DNA of 64,000 nucleotides. Source: Astropecten irregularis. Its lineage: Eukaryota > Echinodermata > Asteroidea > Paxillosida > Astropectinidae. Each line of letters starts with the position of its first letter. Within the stretch, counting starts at the first letter, position 1. Location of the stretch: contig OZ020260.1 in assembly GCA_963971285.1 (NCBI GenBank), positions 7,288,798 through 7,352,797 on the forward strand. Reading direction: 5' to 3'. Of the stretch, positions 1 to 11,427 are shown piece after piece. Made by a program: the position numbers and the translations under genes. A model generated the notes under the pieces. The model did no database searches, was not told the DNA's origin, and saw only the letters and a program-made list of their open reading frames with translations.

Positions 1-182
1 TGAGGGCAACAAAACATTTTTTTTTTTTAACTTATGTAACCTCACAAGCTATTGTTAAATAAATCAATTTAATTAGAAATAATAAATAGTGAATAAACTT
101 GAATTTTCATAGGATTTCGCATAAAGTGAACAAACGGCTACTGTCAACCTGGAAAAAAGGCCATTTTATACACTGTTTGTAC

Positions 183-490
183 TGAAAGGTAGTATCATAC
201 TTTGGTAAAAGACCAAAACAGAAATGTTCACAGATTCACGTATTACTTACAGGGTATGAACATTTTATGCCTGAAATGGTGTATTTATCCAGAAATTAGT
301 AAAACAACGACCAAAAATAAAAGAGAAAAGACTAAAGTAATATTGTGGCCGTTTTTCACTGTTTTCTCAAAAAGTGAGAAACGTATGGGACTGCAATTTC
401 CACAGATGACTGTTCCTGAATCTTCCTTGATATTTTTGCCCATGAATCTGCATTTCTTTGACAAAAACCAAAGTATGATATTACCTTTAA
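183..490 (+). mobile_element. TTAA-type MITE, family A, copy 1
   Basis: This is a short non-coding element with terminal inverted repeats: AGGTAGTATCATACTTTGG at the left and its complement, ending ATTACCTTTAA, at the right. The interior has the landmarks shared by all family A copies (CAGAAATGTTCACAGATT, a run near TTTTCACTGTTTTC, and TTGATATTTTTGCCCATGAATCTG). Most complete copies have TTAA at both ends, which fits a piggyBac- or Kolobok-like TTAA target duplication; the left TTAA here is mutated to TGAA. There is no transposase, so it would depend on one encoded elsewhere. Confidence 0.75.
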
Positions 491-911
491 GGTTAAAAGA
501 AACACAAATTGGAAACAATACTATGCATAAAGTCTTCACGATAAAGTGAAACATGCATGAAATATATATATTCTTTTCCTGAAGTGTCCTCACACAATTC
601 GATATGTGAATGTCTGAGCACACTGGACGACTGAAACCGTGACCAATCCCTGCTCATGCTACCAGGTGTCCTGAGTTCCCCCGCTAAACTGAGACTGTGA
701 CACTTTGGGATCCAAGTCGGTTTGGAAAAGACCCGTAAATCACTTCACAACTTCACAGTTTGAAGCGCTGGAACCTGAGGTAGCATGACCTGACTCCCCC
801 CAATGACAAATAAAGCACTCCACAAGATCAGGGTTTCAGAGTGCTGGAGTCAGTTCGACTGACTGACGGACTGTCGAGTGAACGACATAACATTCAAAAT
901 GATGAATTGAA

Positions 912-1290
912 CGCTGTGGAGTGCTGTGGCCTAGTGGTCTGGCGTGGCATACTCAAGATCCGTGTGGTCAATCTACACATTGTTGGTTCGAATCTAGCCA
1001 TGGGCGAGTGGAGCTTGCGTCCTTGGGAAAGACGCTTTATCACATATTGCTCCTCTTCCCCCAGGTGTAAATGGGTACCTGTGAGGGTAGAGATGGCTTA
1101 TGTGCTTGATTAGCCCTGCGTGGTTTGCAGGCAGCTGCGGGCAGTATACTCCCCAGGGAGCTGAGATTGTTTCAGAAATGTAAATGGGCCCTATGACCAG
1201 GAATGATAATAGTGTAAAGCGTTGTGATATCCTTCTTGTGTGTAAGAACGCTATATAAATGCCTAAATTATTATTTTTTTTTATTATAAT
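912..1290 (+). mobile_element. tRNA-derived SINE, family B, copy 1
   Basis: The head has a pol III box A-like GTGGCCTAGTGGTC and a box B-like GGTTCGAATCTAGCC about 45 bases later. The body contains GTAAATGGGTACCTGTGAGG, and the 3' end reads AACGCTATATAAATGCC followed by ATT/T-rich sequence. The same head, body and tail recur at 14931 and 47432. The ATT-rich tail resembles the tails of L2/CR1-type LINEs, so mobilisation by such a LINE is likely (inference). Confidence 0.8.
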
Positions 1291-1770
1291 GCCTGAAACG
1301 GGTTATTATCAAACTGACCTACATCACAAACCCATGGACCAATAAACCACTTCACAAGATTGTCGTTAGAAGAGCTACTCCATGTATACAGATAGACCGA
1401 TTGATTGACTGGCCATCTGATTGACTCTCTAAATGATTGACTCCCCCTCTGCATACCCCCTAAACCACTCCATGATGTACATCTTGATTTGAAATGCTAG
1501 AGCCTAGACTAACTGACCTATACTGACATATATAGAATCCCAGATTGACTGAATGACCCCCCTCCCACACACACCCCCCTCACGACTTGACAACTAACTC
1601 CATCCCCATTGACTGACAGACATGACCAACATACTGACAGTCCGACTGACAAACTAACTGACATCAAGCGATACATATAGGTATTGAGCTTAACTGGAGA
1701 GAGTTAGAATAGACACTTGAGTGAGGTCACCGCTGGCAGCTTATAGGCAAGCGATCGAGAGTTACTACAA
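1291..1770. other. No gene seen; degenerate GACTGA-rich stretch
   Basis: From about 1385 to 1680 the sequence is littered with GACTGAC/GATTGACT words without a fixed period. It looks like a decayed tandem array. I see no coding or TIR structure. Confidence 0.4.
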
Positions 1771-1776
1771 TTTATT
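1771..1776 (-). promoter_or_regulatory. Poly(A) signal AATAAA
   Basis: TTTATT on the plus strand is AATAAA on the minus strand, about 54 bases beyond the TAG stop of the putative terminal exon at 1830-2000. That spacing is normal for a short 3' UTR, and the signal supports reading that exon as a gene's 3' end. Confidence 0.5.
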
Positions 1777-1829
1777 ACAGGTTGTTGAGTCATAGATGCA
1801 AGCCGTGCATGGCTTGACACCACGGCTAC

Positions 1830-2000
1830 CTACTCCTGATTCAACTGCCTCCCGGCTCCCATCGGAGTAAGTATCCTTGGCCCAGCAGCAGCAGAAGCAC
1901 CGCCGTCTTCATCACCCGCGGCAGTGACTTCATACAGGATCACCTTGGCTTGGGTAACGTGTTGGACAGCGAGGGCGCTACACGGCACGGTCTCCGACAG
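1830..2000 (-). CDS. Putative 3'-terminal exon, unknown protein
   Basis: Read on the minus strand, a strong acceptor (pyrimidine-rich CCTAATTGCCTTTCCTGTTAG) is followed at once by 56 open codons and TAG. The start is in phase 0. The peptide begins LSETVPCSALAVQHVTQAKV, continues ILYEVTAAGDEDGG and ends GAGRQLNQE. The exon is more GC-rich than its surroundings, and AATAAA follows the stop. I do not recognise the protein. It could be the last exon of the minus-strand gene suggested by the exon candidates at 13721 to 50705 (phase compatible with 13721-13831), or a separate gene. There is no membrane segment. Confidence 0.55.
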   Translation of the reverse strand: MSETVPCSALAVQHVTQAKVILYEVTAAGDEDGGASAAAGPRILTPMGAGRQLNQE

Positions 2001-2310
2001 CTAACAGGAAAGGCAATTAGGAAGACAGGAATTAGTGCAATGCCTGGTTAACCACGGGGAGATATAAATCATGTTGGAGGGATCCAGCCTGCAATTACAC
2101 ATTCTCCATGTTTCCAGGCTGAATCAAATTACCCAGGTCTATATATTTTCTTTCAAGGCACAAAGTCGTAAAAATTGCTTTGCTACATTATTATGTTATC
2201 AAAGACAGAAGATTGTTTACAGTAAACCTACAGTTGAACCTTGTAAATAAGAGGTCCTTGGAACATCACACAAACCGTATTATAACAGGAACATTATACA
2301 TCTTTCCTTC

Positions 2311-2640
2311 TTGAAGGTACAATCATACTTTGGTAGCATACCAAAACAGAAATCTTTAAAGATTTACCTATAACTTACATGGTATAAAGATGGTGATGGT
2401 AGAAACATACTGTTTAAATCTTCCTGCCTAAAATGCTCTATTTATCCAGAAAAGAGTAAAACCATTGACCAAAATTATTCTTTGATCTTTTAAAGATCCA
2501 AAATAAAAGAGAAAAGACTTAAGAAACACCGTGGCAGTTTTTCACTGTTTCCTCAAAACATGGTATGGGACTGAAATTTTCAAAGATGACTGTTACTGTA
2601 GTATTTCCCTTGATATTTTTGATATATATTACCTTTGAAG
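2311..2640 (+). mobile_element. TTAA-type MITE, family A, copy 2 (left half)
   Basis: It starts AAGGTACAATCATACTTTGG and runs through the family A landmarks to TTGATATTTTTG. The expected right end is degraded to ATATATTACCTTTGAAGG, and it abuts the element at 2641. Confidence 0.6.
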
Positions 2641-3037
2641 GGCATGTACAACATTGGTATTACCAATGTTGTACAGGTGAAAAACGAAAAAAAGGTGAAA
2701 AAAGCAGCTGCACGCTGCTCAAAATTTAATTTGTCATGGAATGAAAACAAACCTGTGAAATTTTCAGCTCAATTGATCATTGGAAACAGTAGAAAACAGC
2801 GAAAAAACAACGCAATTGTTATGCCAAATTGTGGGGGAATAGCTGTCTTAATTTTGATCTTCCAAAGCTCAAAAATGTTTCTGGCATTTTTACTCTTTTC
2901 TAAATAAAAACAGCATTTCAGGCAGAAAAATGTTTACAGTATGTTTCTACCATTACCGTCTTAATACCCTATAAGTTATACATAAATCTGTGAACATTTC
3001 TGTTTTGGTTTGTTACCAATGTTGTATATGCCCTTTA
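2641..3037 (-). mobile_element. Family A-related MITE with a different TIR
   Basis: It begins GGCATGTACAACATTGGTA and ends with the complement TACCAATGTTGTATATGCC. The half next to 3037 is typical family A in reverse orientation (CATTTCAGGCAG, CTGTTTTGG), but the terminal sequence is not the usual AGGTAGTATCATAC. It is a TIR variant or a chimera with another MITE. Confidence 0.5.
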
Positions 3038-3040
3038 TAA

Positions 3041-4416
3041 AAGCAAAATATTTTGTAAAAACAGTGATTACATTTTAGAAAGCAGATTCCACTATAACTA
3101 CCAGTGGCTTATGCGTAGCTTCTAGCAGAAGTTTAATGTCAAAAGGTCCCTTTCCCAGCCAAAAATACAGAACTAAGCATTCATTTTCAGCCAGATGTTC
3201 AACATCTACAAACTCCCTCAACAATCTTTTATTTCAAATAGGACTCCTGCTGTTTTTCTCCTTAAAAATCAGGCCCTCATTATTTTGGTTGATATATTTG
3301 GTCCTATTTTGGGGGGCGTGGGGTGGTTGGGGGTGGGGGATTCATTCCAATTATCTGGCTTTCAACTTATGCATATGATCAAACTAATTACTGGAAACTT
3401 CATCAAAAGCTTCTCAAAAAAAATTAGTTTCCCATGTTTTATATAAGTTTGTCCAAATTACCTTTTAGGATAATATTTCATTCCAATTAGGCCAAAACAA
3501 AAAAATTTGTGTGTTGCCCTCAGCGACCCACCGTAAAATGCCAAAACTTTGGGTCGGGATTAATTTTTTTTTTTCTCTGAGTCCTAAAGTATAAAAACTC
3601 ACAAATTTTGACAGAAAATGTAAGATTTAGCAGTAAAAAAGCGTGTCTCCTCAAAACGACCCAAGACCGTTGATTTTATAAGCCCTGGTGACCATACATC
3701 CTGTATTTATTCTGAAATGTTTGAAAGTCGGCCCCCCCCCCCCGGAAAAAAAGAAGAAAAAAAGAAATTGATCGACCGACCCAAAATTTTAATTTTTCCA
3801 CTTGAGGGCAACACAAATTTTTTTTTTTCTGCCTTACTAAAATTTATATGAGCATTTTTTTTAGTTATGCAGATTACCCCTTTTTAACGATATTTTACCC
3901 CATTTTCACAGGGAAATATTCCAGAGATCGTTGGAATTAGCAGGATAAGTTTTATAAACAGTCAGTTTTCACAAAGAAACTGAGCCATCTGTTTTTTATC
4001 ATAACCAAGCATGTTTGCTAATGCAATAGTAGGATTTTGATGCACCGTTGGAACGATAATGGTATAAGATTCAAGAAGGTTCCTGGCCAAAATGCCTGGT
4101 GGGTGTAATTAGGGTTACAGAATGTGTCACAGGGATACGTACTGCACAGTGTTAAACTTGGACAGGGTCCTGGGCCAAATTGTACAGAGGATAAATGATA
4201 AGACTTAGAAAAAAAATATATATAAAGTTGAGTTGAAGATTGCAGCATGATGAATGACTTCCTTTGTTGGGGGGGGGGGGGGGGGGTTCTCTATTATTGA
4301 AAGTGTCAAGGGCGCTTGAAACTAGGAATAACACCTCAGTGTATGTGTCTCTATCAGTCTCTTCATCAGAGAAACAAGGCAGATGATGCAAATATTTTGT
4401 CAATATGTTCAGGGAC
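3041..4416. other. No gene seen
   Basis: AT-rich sequence with homopolymers (a C run near 3730 and a G run of about 18 at 4269). Two related phrases, GGGCAACACAAATTTTTTTT and TTGTGTGTTGCCCTCAG, face each other around 3505-3830 and may be ends of an undefined repeat. Open frames here are short and unconvincing. Confidence 0.3.
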
Positions 4417-4424
4417 ATGATAAC

Positions 4425-5083
4425 CAGTGTTGGAGTAGAGTCCTTGAGATCCGAGTACAGAGTACTCCGAGTACCTCAAGGTCTGAGTACTGGGCCGATT
4501 CCGAGTGCATTGCTGTCGAGTCCAAGTCTTAAGTATCGAGTCCGAGTACATTGCTGTCGAGTCTAAGTCTTAAGTATCGAGTCCGGGTACATTGCTGTCG
4601 AGTCCAAGTCCCGAGTATTGAGTCCGAGTACATTCAAGGTCGAGTACAGGACCGAGTCTGAGTCCACGTCCGAGTACAGTACCAACGCACAGTGCAAAAA
4701 AATTGCATTTTCTTTAACAAAGATGTTTATATTAATTGGATGTTGATCATGTTGTGCCACTCTTCTCAGAAATTAACGTTTTTCAAACCTTGCAAATGAC
4801 ACTGTGTTGCTTACTCCATTTGATATTTAACTCACAAATTGTACAATTTGTCGGAAATCGGCAACATTATCAAGTATCAACCGTGAAACTGTAACGAAAA
4901 TGAAATTTGCACTAGATGGTCAAGTTACTCAAGTACTCCCAAAATTCGAGTACATGGAATCGAATACGGGCCAAGTACATTTATTTTGAGTATTTTTAAT
5001 AAAGTACGGGCCGAAAACATGTATTTGTCTGTACTAGAGTTGTATACTCGAGTACGAGTACAAGTACGAGTACGACAACACTG
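4425..5083. mobile_element. hAT-type MITE with exact 8-bp TSD
   Basis: The ends are CAGTGTTG and CAACACTG, a perfect 8-bp TIR with further similarity inward. The element is flanked on both sides by ATGATAAC (4417-4424 and 5084-5091), an exact 8-bp duplication that is diagnostic of hAT-type integration. The interior is built of GAGTAC/GAGTCC words, including a ~41-bp tandem unit near 4508-4630 (CATTGCTGTCGAGTC). Related copies or fragments start at 5520 and 53614. No transposase is encoded. Confidence 0.9.
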
Positions 5084-5519
5084 ATGATAACCATGACTAT
5101 CAAATCATCGATCTGTTATAGCATCGAGAGTTAATATTATCATTTCTTAGTGATTATTTTGTCTCTTGGTTTTTTGCGGGGGCGGGGAAGGGTAGGAGGG
5201 TTGTGACCGCTTCCAACGTCCCAAAATAGTTTTCCAGAATTTGTCATATTTCCTCATAAACAAGCTCCTGTCCACTTGAACTGGCCATGCGTTCGTTCGT
5301 TACTCAACCAACTAACCTTGATTGCACTGGATAGACTTATCTCCTGGATCCATAACTGCTTAGTAATCTTGCTAATTCCTATAGCCGTCACGGAACCGGT
5401 ATGGGAGATATGAACAGCCAGGGCTTGCAGGAGGGGCGGGGCCTGGGTATGTGGGGGCGTGGCCAGCTCAATCAACCTCTTCACACCTGTGTAAACAATG
5501 ATACAAGCAGTGTCTGGAT

Positions 5520-5695
5520 CAGTGTTGGAGTACTTGTACTCAAACTCGAACTCGAGTACAACTCGAATACCACTAAGTACTTGACCCGTACTCGGTTATA
5601 AGTACTTGATAAAAAAAAGTACTCGGCCCATATTCGTAATTTCGTACTCGGACTCGACAAATTGTACTCGGTAACTCGAGCCCAGTTGCAAGTCC
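5520..5695. mobile_element. Truncated relative of the GAGTAC hAT MITE
   Basis: It begins CAGTGTTGGAGTACTTG, matching the TIR at 4425, followed by ACTCGAACTCGAGTAC-type words. I cannot find a CAACACTG right end, so it is truncated or its end has decayed. Confidence 0.55.
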
Positions 5696-6129
5696 TCAAA
5701 AGAACATTCAGATTTTTTTATATTGATTTTTCGATACTAAACTTATAAAAATAATTGCCCTTTGGCTGTTGTTCACTGACCATGAATATCAAATGGAAAC
5801 TTTAACGGTGGTTTGTTTGATTGGGCAACACCCAAGGGTACCCCAGGGTAACACCCATATATTTGGGGCCTAAACCATGGACAGATAAACAGAATGGGAA
5901 CAATACCCCTATTCTGAGGGCTAATTAAGGCTTGCCATCAACCATGAAATTCAACGTGGGAAAGTGTTATAAATCTACGTAAGCCATTACAGTAAGACAG
6001 ATTGATTGGTTAATTAGCTCACTTACACTTCGGCAAATGACATGATTTTATCCAACAGAATTTTAAAATTAACCACAAAGCTTAAAAAGTCTTGTCATTC
6101 GGGTTCAAATCCATTTTCTACAATTAATA

Positions 6130-6305
6130 CAATTGGTCTCATGGTAACACCATGAGACATATATACAATATTCTTTTATGAGTATGGGGTGGCTCTGAAA
6201 AGAGCCGGTTAACTCGACATTTCGGTCAGTATGCTCTGGTCGTCTTCAGGAGAATGGCTTTTTTCAAGTCCACCCAAACTCATGTCTCATTGTGTTACTG
6301 CAAAC
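6130..6305 (-). repeat. Repeat with histone-type 3' stem-loop (family H, copy 1)
   Basis: It shares AACTCGACATTTCGGTCAGT, TATGCTCTGGTC and the outer phrase TGTCTCATTGTGTTAC with the palindromic element at 30152-30400. The shared unit has the 16-nt histone-type stem-loop at 6191-6206 in the minus orientation. Confidence 0.6.
6191..6206 (-). promoter_or_regulatory. Histone mRNA 3' stem-loop-like motif
   Basis: On the minus strand this reads GGCTCTTTTCAGAGCC, the canonical replication-dependent histone stem-loop (6-bp stem, 4-nt loop). It is followed by ACCCC and, 10-15 bases on, purine-rich ATAAAAGAAT, which resembles a U7-binding downstream element. No histone coding sequence is near. It sits in a dispersed repeat, so it is probably captured sequence rather than a working histone terminator. 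Confidence 0.6.
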
Positions 6306-6527
6306 CAAAAATACCTTGTATACTTGCGCCATGCATAGTGTAACTTAATACCTTTTAGAAAAAAAAGCTACATTGTTGTTATACTAAGCAGGAGGCCGTG
6401 TGTTCAAATCCCACCTGAGCCAGCAAATGATTTTTGATTCAAAAGCACTGAGAATGTACTGCTGATTGAATGTTGACATATCTTAGTGAAGGGCAAGCAT
6501 AATTTGCAAAAAGATAGGCCTACTTTA

Positions 6528-6606
6528 CTATCAAACCCACAATCTGTTGATTGAACACAAGATCTTGACAACAACACTCCAGACCACAAGGCCACAGCAT
6601 GCCACA
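6528..6606 (-). mobile_element. SINE family B head fragment
   Basis: Complement of the SINE B head: GCTGTGGCCTTGTGGTC and CAAGATCTTGTGTTCAATC, then AGATTGTGGGTTTGA as a box B remnant. The body and tail are missing. A separate box B-like GTGTTCAAATCCCACC at about 6391-6413 may be part of another decayed tRNA-like head. Confidence 0.55.
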
Positions 6607-6708
6607 TACATAAATGTAGATGGTTCTTGCTAGTTGAAGGGGAGAGGGGTCCTTAGCAATGGGTACATGGTCATACCTCTTCCTCTTTCAAGCTTCCTGT
6701 CTTCCATG

Positions 6709-7143
6709 GGGGCGTTCAGACACAGTACTAAAAGTGGTCTATCTTCGTTTTAAACGGAAAAGGGTCTACCTACTGTTTCTGAACGGTCTACGATAGACTC
6801 TTTTTGGACTCTTCCGCCGAGGAAGGACGGTCTAGACTACATTGAGCGGTCTACAAATGTGTCTTCAGACATCTGAATGGTCTATCTCAACCACATCCGG
6901 TTTAGAGTGACCTCGAGCGGGTGCATAACTCACTGGTGAATTATGTCACTACTTGTGAATTAATGGAAGTTCGGTTTCGGAGTTATGCGACACGAGTGAC
7001 CTCTAAACACCAGAGATAGACCGTTTTCAGTTTAAGCCTATGTAGTATGGACAAAAGGGGTTTAGAATGAAATGTTTACCTCCGGCTGTGACTGCAAAGT
7101 ATGACCTTTTTCGGTCTCCGGAGTACTGCGTCTGAACATAGCC
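6709..7143. mobile_element. MITE with TIR GGGC..TTCAGACRCAGTACT
   Basis: The left end GGCGTTCAGACACAGTACT matches the complement of the right end AGTACTGCGTCTGAACATAG apart from a short indel. The interior repeats GGTCTA words (AACGGTCTACGATAGAC, GAGCGGTCTAC). No coding potential is seen, and I could not define the TSD. Confidence 0.55.
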
Positions 7144-8370
7144 CATTTCTTTTTTTCTCCCTCCAAAAGCCTGCTAAAAGATCGCCTGCCAGGCAAATAT
7201 CATCGGAGGGCATTTTTTGTGTGTTTCTTTTTTGCCAGGGCAGATGCCACCTAAGCAGACGTTGATGTGTGACAGTCGGTCATGCTGACTACTCCTCACC
7301 CCAGCAGGCCGTGTCAACATCATTTTCCCAAACTGATTCTCGGCTTGACGGCTGTGGGACGGCCCTTGTTTGTTTTTCAGTAATGCGGGGCGTCCAGCTA
7401 AGGAACGTGGGTGATTTGGGGTTGACGGTCTTCCCCCACTCCCCCTCGCTGGCCTGAAGAATATTTGGCAGCTATTTTTGGGGGCGGAAACAGGCTTGTC
7501 ATAATATCAAAACAAAAAACAGCTTAAAGGTGCATCGGGTCAGGCAGCAATTCAGAATTAAAAAAAAAGATATGGGTAAGAAAAGATCCCCGACCAAGGT
7601 CCTGAAGGTAGTTACTTCAAGAGTGAAGCTATTGTTGGCAGAAACTCCAAGGATTGCATCTTTTAGCCGGGACAAGATTTAGCCGAGAAACAAGATGAAT
7701 AATGACTGCAACTAATAAACTGCTGCAAACTGTAGAGCACCTGTAGGTCTCTGAATTGAATCCCGCTCCAGTCAACTTTTCACCTTTCAATGACTTTAAA
7801 TATTTGGAGTTATAGGAAGTCCTGACACATTTTGATCCAGCAGGCAAAGATCCTAATACTAGGATCGAAACATCAGGTCCTCCAAACTCCAAGCATTTTA
7901 TAAATTTCAGGTCATTATTTTGGCTGATGAGCAGTTTGCAGCAGTTAAGTACTTTTTTTTTTTATATTTATGCAAATATGAAGGCCTCTGAATCAATGGT
8001 TGCCAAGCCAAAAGTTGCTGAGATAAAATTCAGTACAACGTCAATGCAGCCATCAGAGAAAAACCAGTAAACCAATTAATATAGAGGTGCAGAAATCTTC
8101 CCAAAAACGTGCAACTGACCACACCCCTGTCATGTAAATGGACTTGACTTCGGAGGATTTTGTCATGGATGTAATCCCCTGCTTAACAAGAATTATCAGA
8201 TTAATTGTCACAATTTGTAACATTCCTCGAGGGAGGGGCACCGATTTATTTGATATTTCACAGAGTGGAGGACTGTCAGCCACAAGGACAGATCCGAGGG
8301 GACAGGAGCAGGGGGGTGGGGGAATCATTGGATTGCACTAGGTAGAACAGATTGTCCAATTTCTCCCTGT
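7144..8370. other. No gene seen; repeat fragments
   Basis: A tRNA-like remnant at about 7728-7790 (GTAGAGCACCTG, TGAATCCCGCTCCAGTC) matches the tRNA module of the 442-bp element at 16858. At 7845-7910 there is a fragment with AGATCCTAATACTAGGATCG and TTCAGGTCATTATTTTG that recurs near 32195 and 34190. The remainder is unremarkable. Confidence 0.4.
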
Positions 8371-8715
8371 TTAAATGTAGTATCAAACTTTGGTTTTTAT
8401 TACAGAAATACAGATTTATGGGCAAAAATATCAAGAAAGATACAGTAACAGTCATCTGTGAAAATTTCGGTCCCATACGGTGCCCACTTTTTGAGAAAAC
8501 AGTGAAAAACAGCCACAGTATTTCTTAAGTCTTTTCTCTTTTAAGATCAAAAAGATTTTCGGTCGTTGTTTTACTAATTTCTGGATAAATACACCATTTC
8601 AGGCGAACAAATTTTAAAGGTATGTTTCTACCAGCACTATCTTCATACCCTGTAAGTTATACCCTGTAAAACATTTCTGTTTTGGTTTCTTACCAAAGTA
8701 TGATACTACCTTTAA
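8371..8715 (-). mobile_element. TTAA-type MITE, family A, copy 3
   Basis: A nearly complete reverse-orientation copy, from TTAAATGTAGTATCAAACTT to GTATGATACTACCTTTAA, with all internal landmarks. TTAA is present at both ends. Confidence 0.8.
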
Positions 8716-9105
8716 TGAAACATATTGCCCTCGTTTATGGATTCAGCTGTTAGGTTGACAGTAAACAGCGGTGCATCTAGGGAAAACGGCACCTTGAGAA
8801 AACGCTAAAATTACACCCCCAATTCCAAATTCTGATGCCCGAATGAAAAGAAAAATCAGACAATTTGAAATTGGAATCTGTTTTTCTTTGTTCATTGGAT
8901 TAGATTTGCAATTACTTCACTGACAGTTCAGCTTCTTTTTTTTCTTCGCATTTTTTTGCACCCCCCTAAAAATGGCGCCCGGGCCACGTGCCCATCTTGC
9001 CTCTCCCCCCTTACGACACTGACCGGAAATCACATGACTTATGTCCAGGCTACCCATTCTTTCCTAGAAATGTTGCATACATACCGGCACGATTTCTTGT
9101 ATCCT

Positions 9106-9290
9106 GGGGCCAATTTCATAGAGCTGCTCAAACAAAATGTTCTTCAGCATGAAAAGTCTTCCTTCATCAAACACGATGACCAACCAAATTTTCATGTGAA
9201 GTTTTTCTTTTGACTTGTATTCAGCCATTGTTTGCTGAGCATTCACAAATAAAAATCGCTTACCACCCACAAAATGCAGTGAAAACAATG
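9106..9290. mobile_element. GGGGCCAATTTCA fold-back fragment
   Basis: It starts TGGGGCCAATTTCATAGAGC like the complete element at 49055, then diverges; the right arm is missing. Confidence 0.5.
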
Positions 9291-9580
9291 CACTCGTCTC
9301 TGAAATGAGGGTTAAGTGTTAATTTCAAGCTCAGAACAGAAGCAAACCTTTATAGACGAACATGAACATATCACATAATCCGTGGCCCAGCCTAATATGC
9401 TCTTCAACTTAACTGACAAAACTGACTGAAAAGTTGGCATACTGGTTCAAAGTGATTAATTCAATTAATATGGTTAACATTTTATCAGCTTGCCATGTAA
9501 AGTTTTAGGAATTATTGAGCTCTTTCTCAATCAAGTACATGACCTTTAATCCTAAAACCACAACTTTTATTTTCCTGCAG

Positions 9581-9697
9581 AAGATCCTGCTGTTAGGTAT
9601 GGCATACAAGATCTATTACCGATCCCACCCCAAACAAATTCCCTGTCAGGATTCCGTCTCTGACGAAAAAAGATTGTCAGGAATACTTCCCGTGTGA
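9581..9697 (+). CDS. Candidate 3'-terminal exon, plus strand
   Basis: An acceptor with a good pyrimidine tract (CTTTTATTTTCCTGCAG) precedes 38 open codons and TGA. The peptide starts KILLLGMAYKIYYRSHPKQI and ends RLSGILPV. AATAAA occurs at 9935-9940. I do not recognise the protein, and open runs of this length also arise by chance. It lies within the span of the proposed minus-strand gene, so it would be a nested gene if real. Confidence 0.3.
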   Translation, partial: KILLLGMAYKIYYRSHPKQIPCQDSVSDEKRLSGILPV

Positions 9698-10461
9698 GAT
9701 CTCTATTTTGAGGGGGCGGGTTTGTTGTTTGCACGGCCCCCTGGGATATCGGGATGTATGGGGAGGGACGATCGGGCCAGACGGGCACGCACAATGGGCG
9801 TAAATGCCCGACATTCCGACAAATCACAGCATTTACACAGTAGCAGATTGCGCCAGACATTGTTTCGCAAATTCAATTTCCATTTTGACAAATGACAAAC
9901 ACATTTTTGAGATGTTCCGTTCCCCTCACTTAATAATAAAAAGAAGAAGAAAAAAAATCCCAGAAATAAGCATACTACGTCCCTCCATTGGCAGAACAAA
10001 TAAAAAATCCCAAAAATGTGTTTACGCCATTCCAAAATAGACTTGCTTAATTGGTTGATAAGGAAAGTTATGCAGCCCTTTCTACAAGCCAATCATTTTT
10101 TTTACTGTGTACTATTTCCGAAGGGCTGAATTTTCGGATTTGTTTTCATTGCAGCCAATTTGGAAAATACAAAGTTTGATTTGATTTTGCGGCAGTCAAA
10201 CAAATAATCCTTCACGTAAACTGCAAAGCGAAGCAAGTTTCATTGCGTCACAACAAGACAAGGATCGTGGACTGAAAGTTGTATCACCAAAAATGTGCTT
10301 CATCTTCACATTCCTGTGAAATATGAACCAAGCTTTCAGCATGACAGTGTTTCGATGACGAAATGCTCCCCCCAAAAATGGAAAAAAGGACAGAGAGAAT
10401 AGTTTCACACTCTCAAGACAGAATATACCTTTTGAAGAAAGACGCACCAGGAATGAATGGA

Positions 10462-10569
10462 AGACTTTTGGAGAGTGGGTCTTGAGTCAACAACGCGCGC
10501 ATGCTCACAATTGAGCAAGCATGGTTTGCGCGTGCCCTGTTGACTCAAGACCGACTCTCCAAAAGTCTC
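10462..10569. repeat. Near-perfect palindrome (~108 bp)
   Basis: The left arm GACTTTTGGAGAGTGGGTCT...CGCGCATGCT pairs with the right arm AGCATGG...AAGACCGACTCTCCAAAAGT across a short centre around ACAATTG. It would form a long hairpin as RNA or cruciform DNA, and is probably a fold-back MITE. Confidence 0.8.
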
Positions 10570-10974
10570 CCATTGGGGTTTTGTTACAAATCTTGCATGA
10601 CATGCAGTTTCAATCTGATACTTCGGATCTAAAATGTTGTAATAGGACATTTATTTCATGTTGGATGAAACATTGAAATAATGTCATATATCTATATCTT
10701 ATCTTGGAATAAGAGACAAGCCTTTAACCCTGTGCTAGCGAAGCGTTTCTCTGCCCTGGGTGAAAACAAACAAATGTTGCCTTTACTTTGGGGTTCATTA
10801 ACCCCGCTCTCACTCAGGGTTAAGGATGGAAATCCTGTGGTTAACAGAAGAACCCTGGGGTTATAGTGTTACTTAGGAAACTATTAGCAGAGTTTGATAC
10901 TTCCATATTTAATCCCAAGATTAGGCAAAAGGATGTATTAATAATTATAAAAGGTATCTATGAAGCACCTTTGC

Positions 10975-11345
10975 AAAATAATCAAAATGCTGTAGAATAT
11001 ATAAAGAGAAGCAAAACAACAAAGACAAGGGGTATGAGAACACAAAAATGTTTTAGGATGTTTCCTGAAAACAATGATTGAAGGAGCATTCCTAATATTG
11101 ATGGCGATGGAGTTTCATAGTTTGGGCCAGCAATAGAAAGCGAACTCTCCCCGAAAGATCTTGACTGAGTAGGAATAGACAGAAGAAGTTTATCAACAGG
11201 AGATCGGAGTCCCAAACTGGCTGGTTGATAATAAGTAAGTACAACAGACAAGTAAGAAGGAGAGATGCCGTGCAAACACTTGTAATCCATGAGGAGAAGT
11301 TTTAAAGATTGACACCCATTGGTGGGTAACCAGTGAGTTTGGAAA
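10975..11345 (-). mobile_element. 3' end of an L2/CR1-type LINE (degraded)
   Basis: The minus-strand reading frame encodes HWLP-like sequence, then YKCLHGISPSYLS, LGLRSPVDKLLLSIPTQ and SFGESSLSIAGPNYETPSPS. This matches the conserved C-terminal region that follows the RT domain in L2/CR1-like LINEs (LK.LHGL.P.YL...LRSS...LLVP...FG.R.FS...P..WN.LP). It is 5'-truncated and frame-damaged, hence non-functional. Confidence 0.7.
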
Positions 11346-11427
11346 TTAAAGAGCAGCTACAGCAGTTGATGGAGAGAATTAGTCTCACTGCACAAATTTG
11401 GAGTTTTTGTAGTCATGCATCTTCCTA

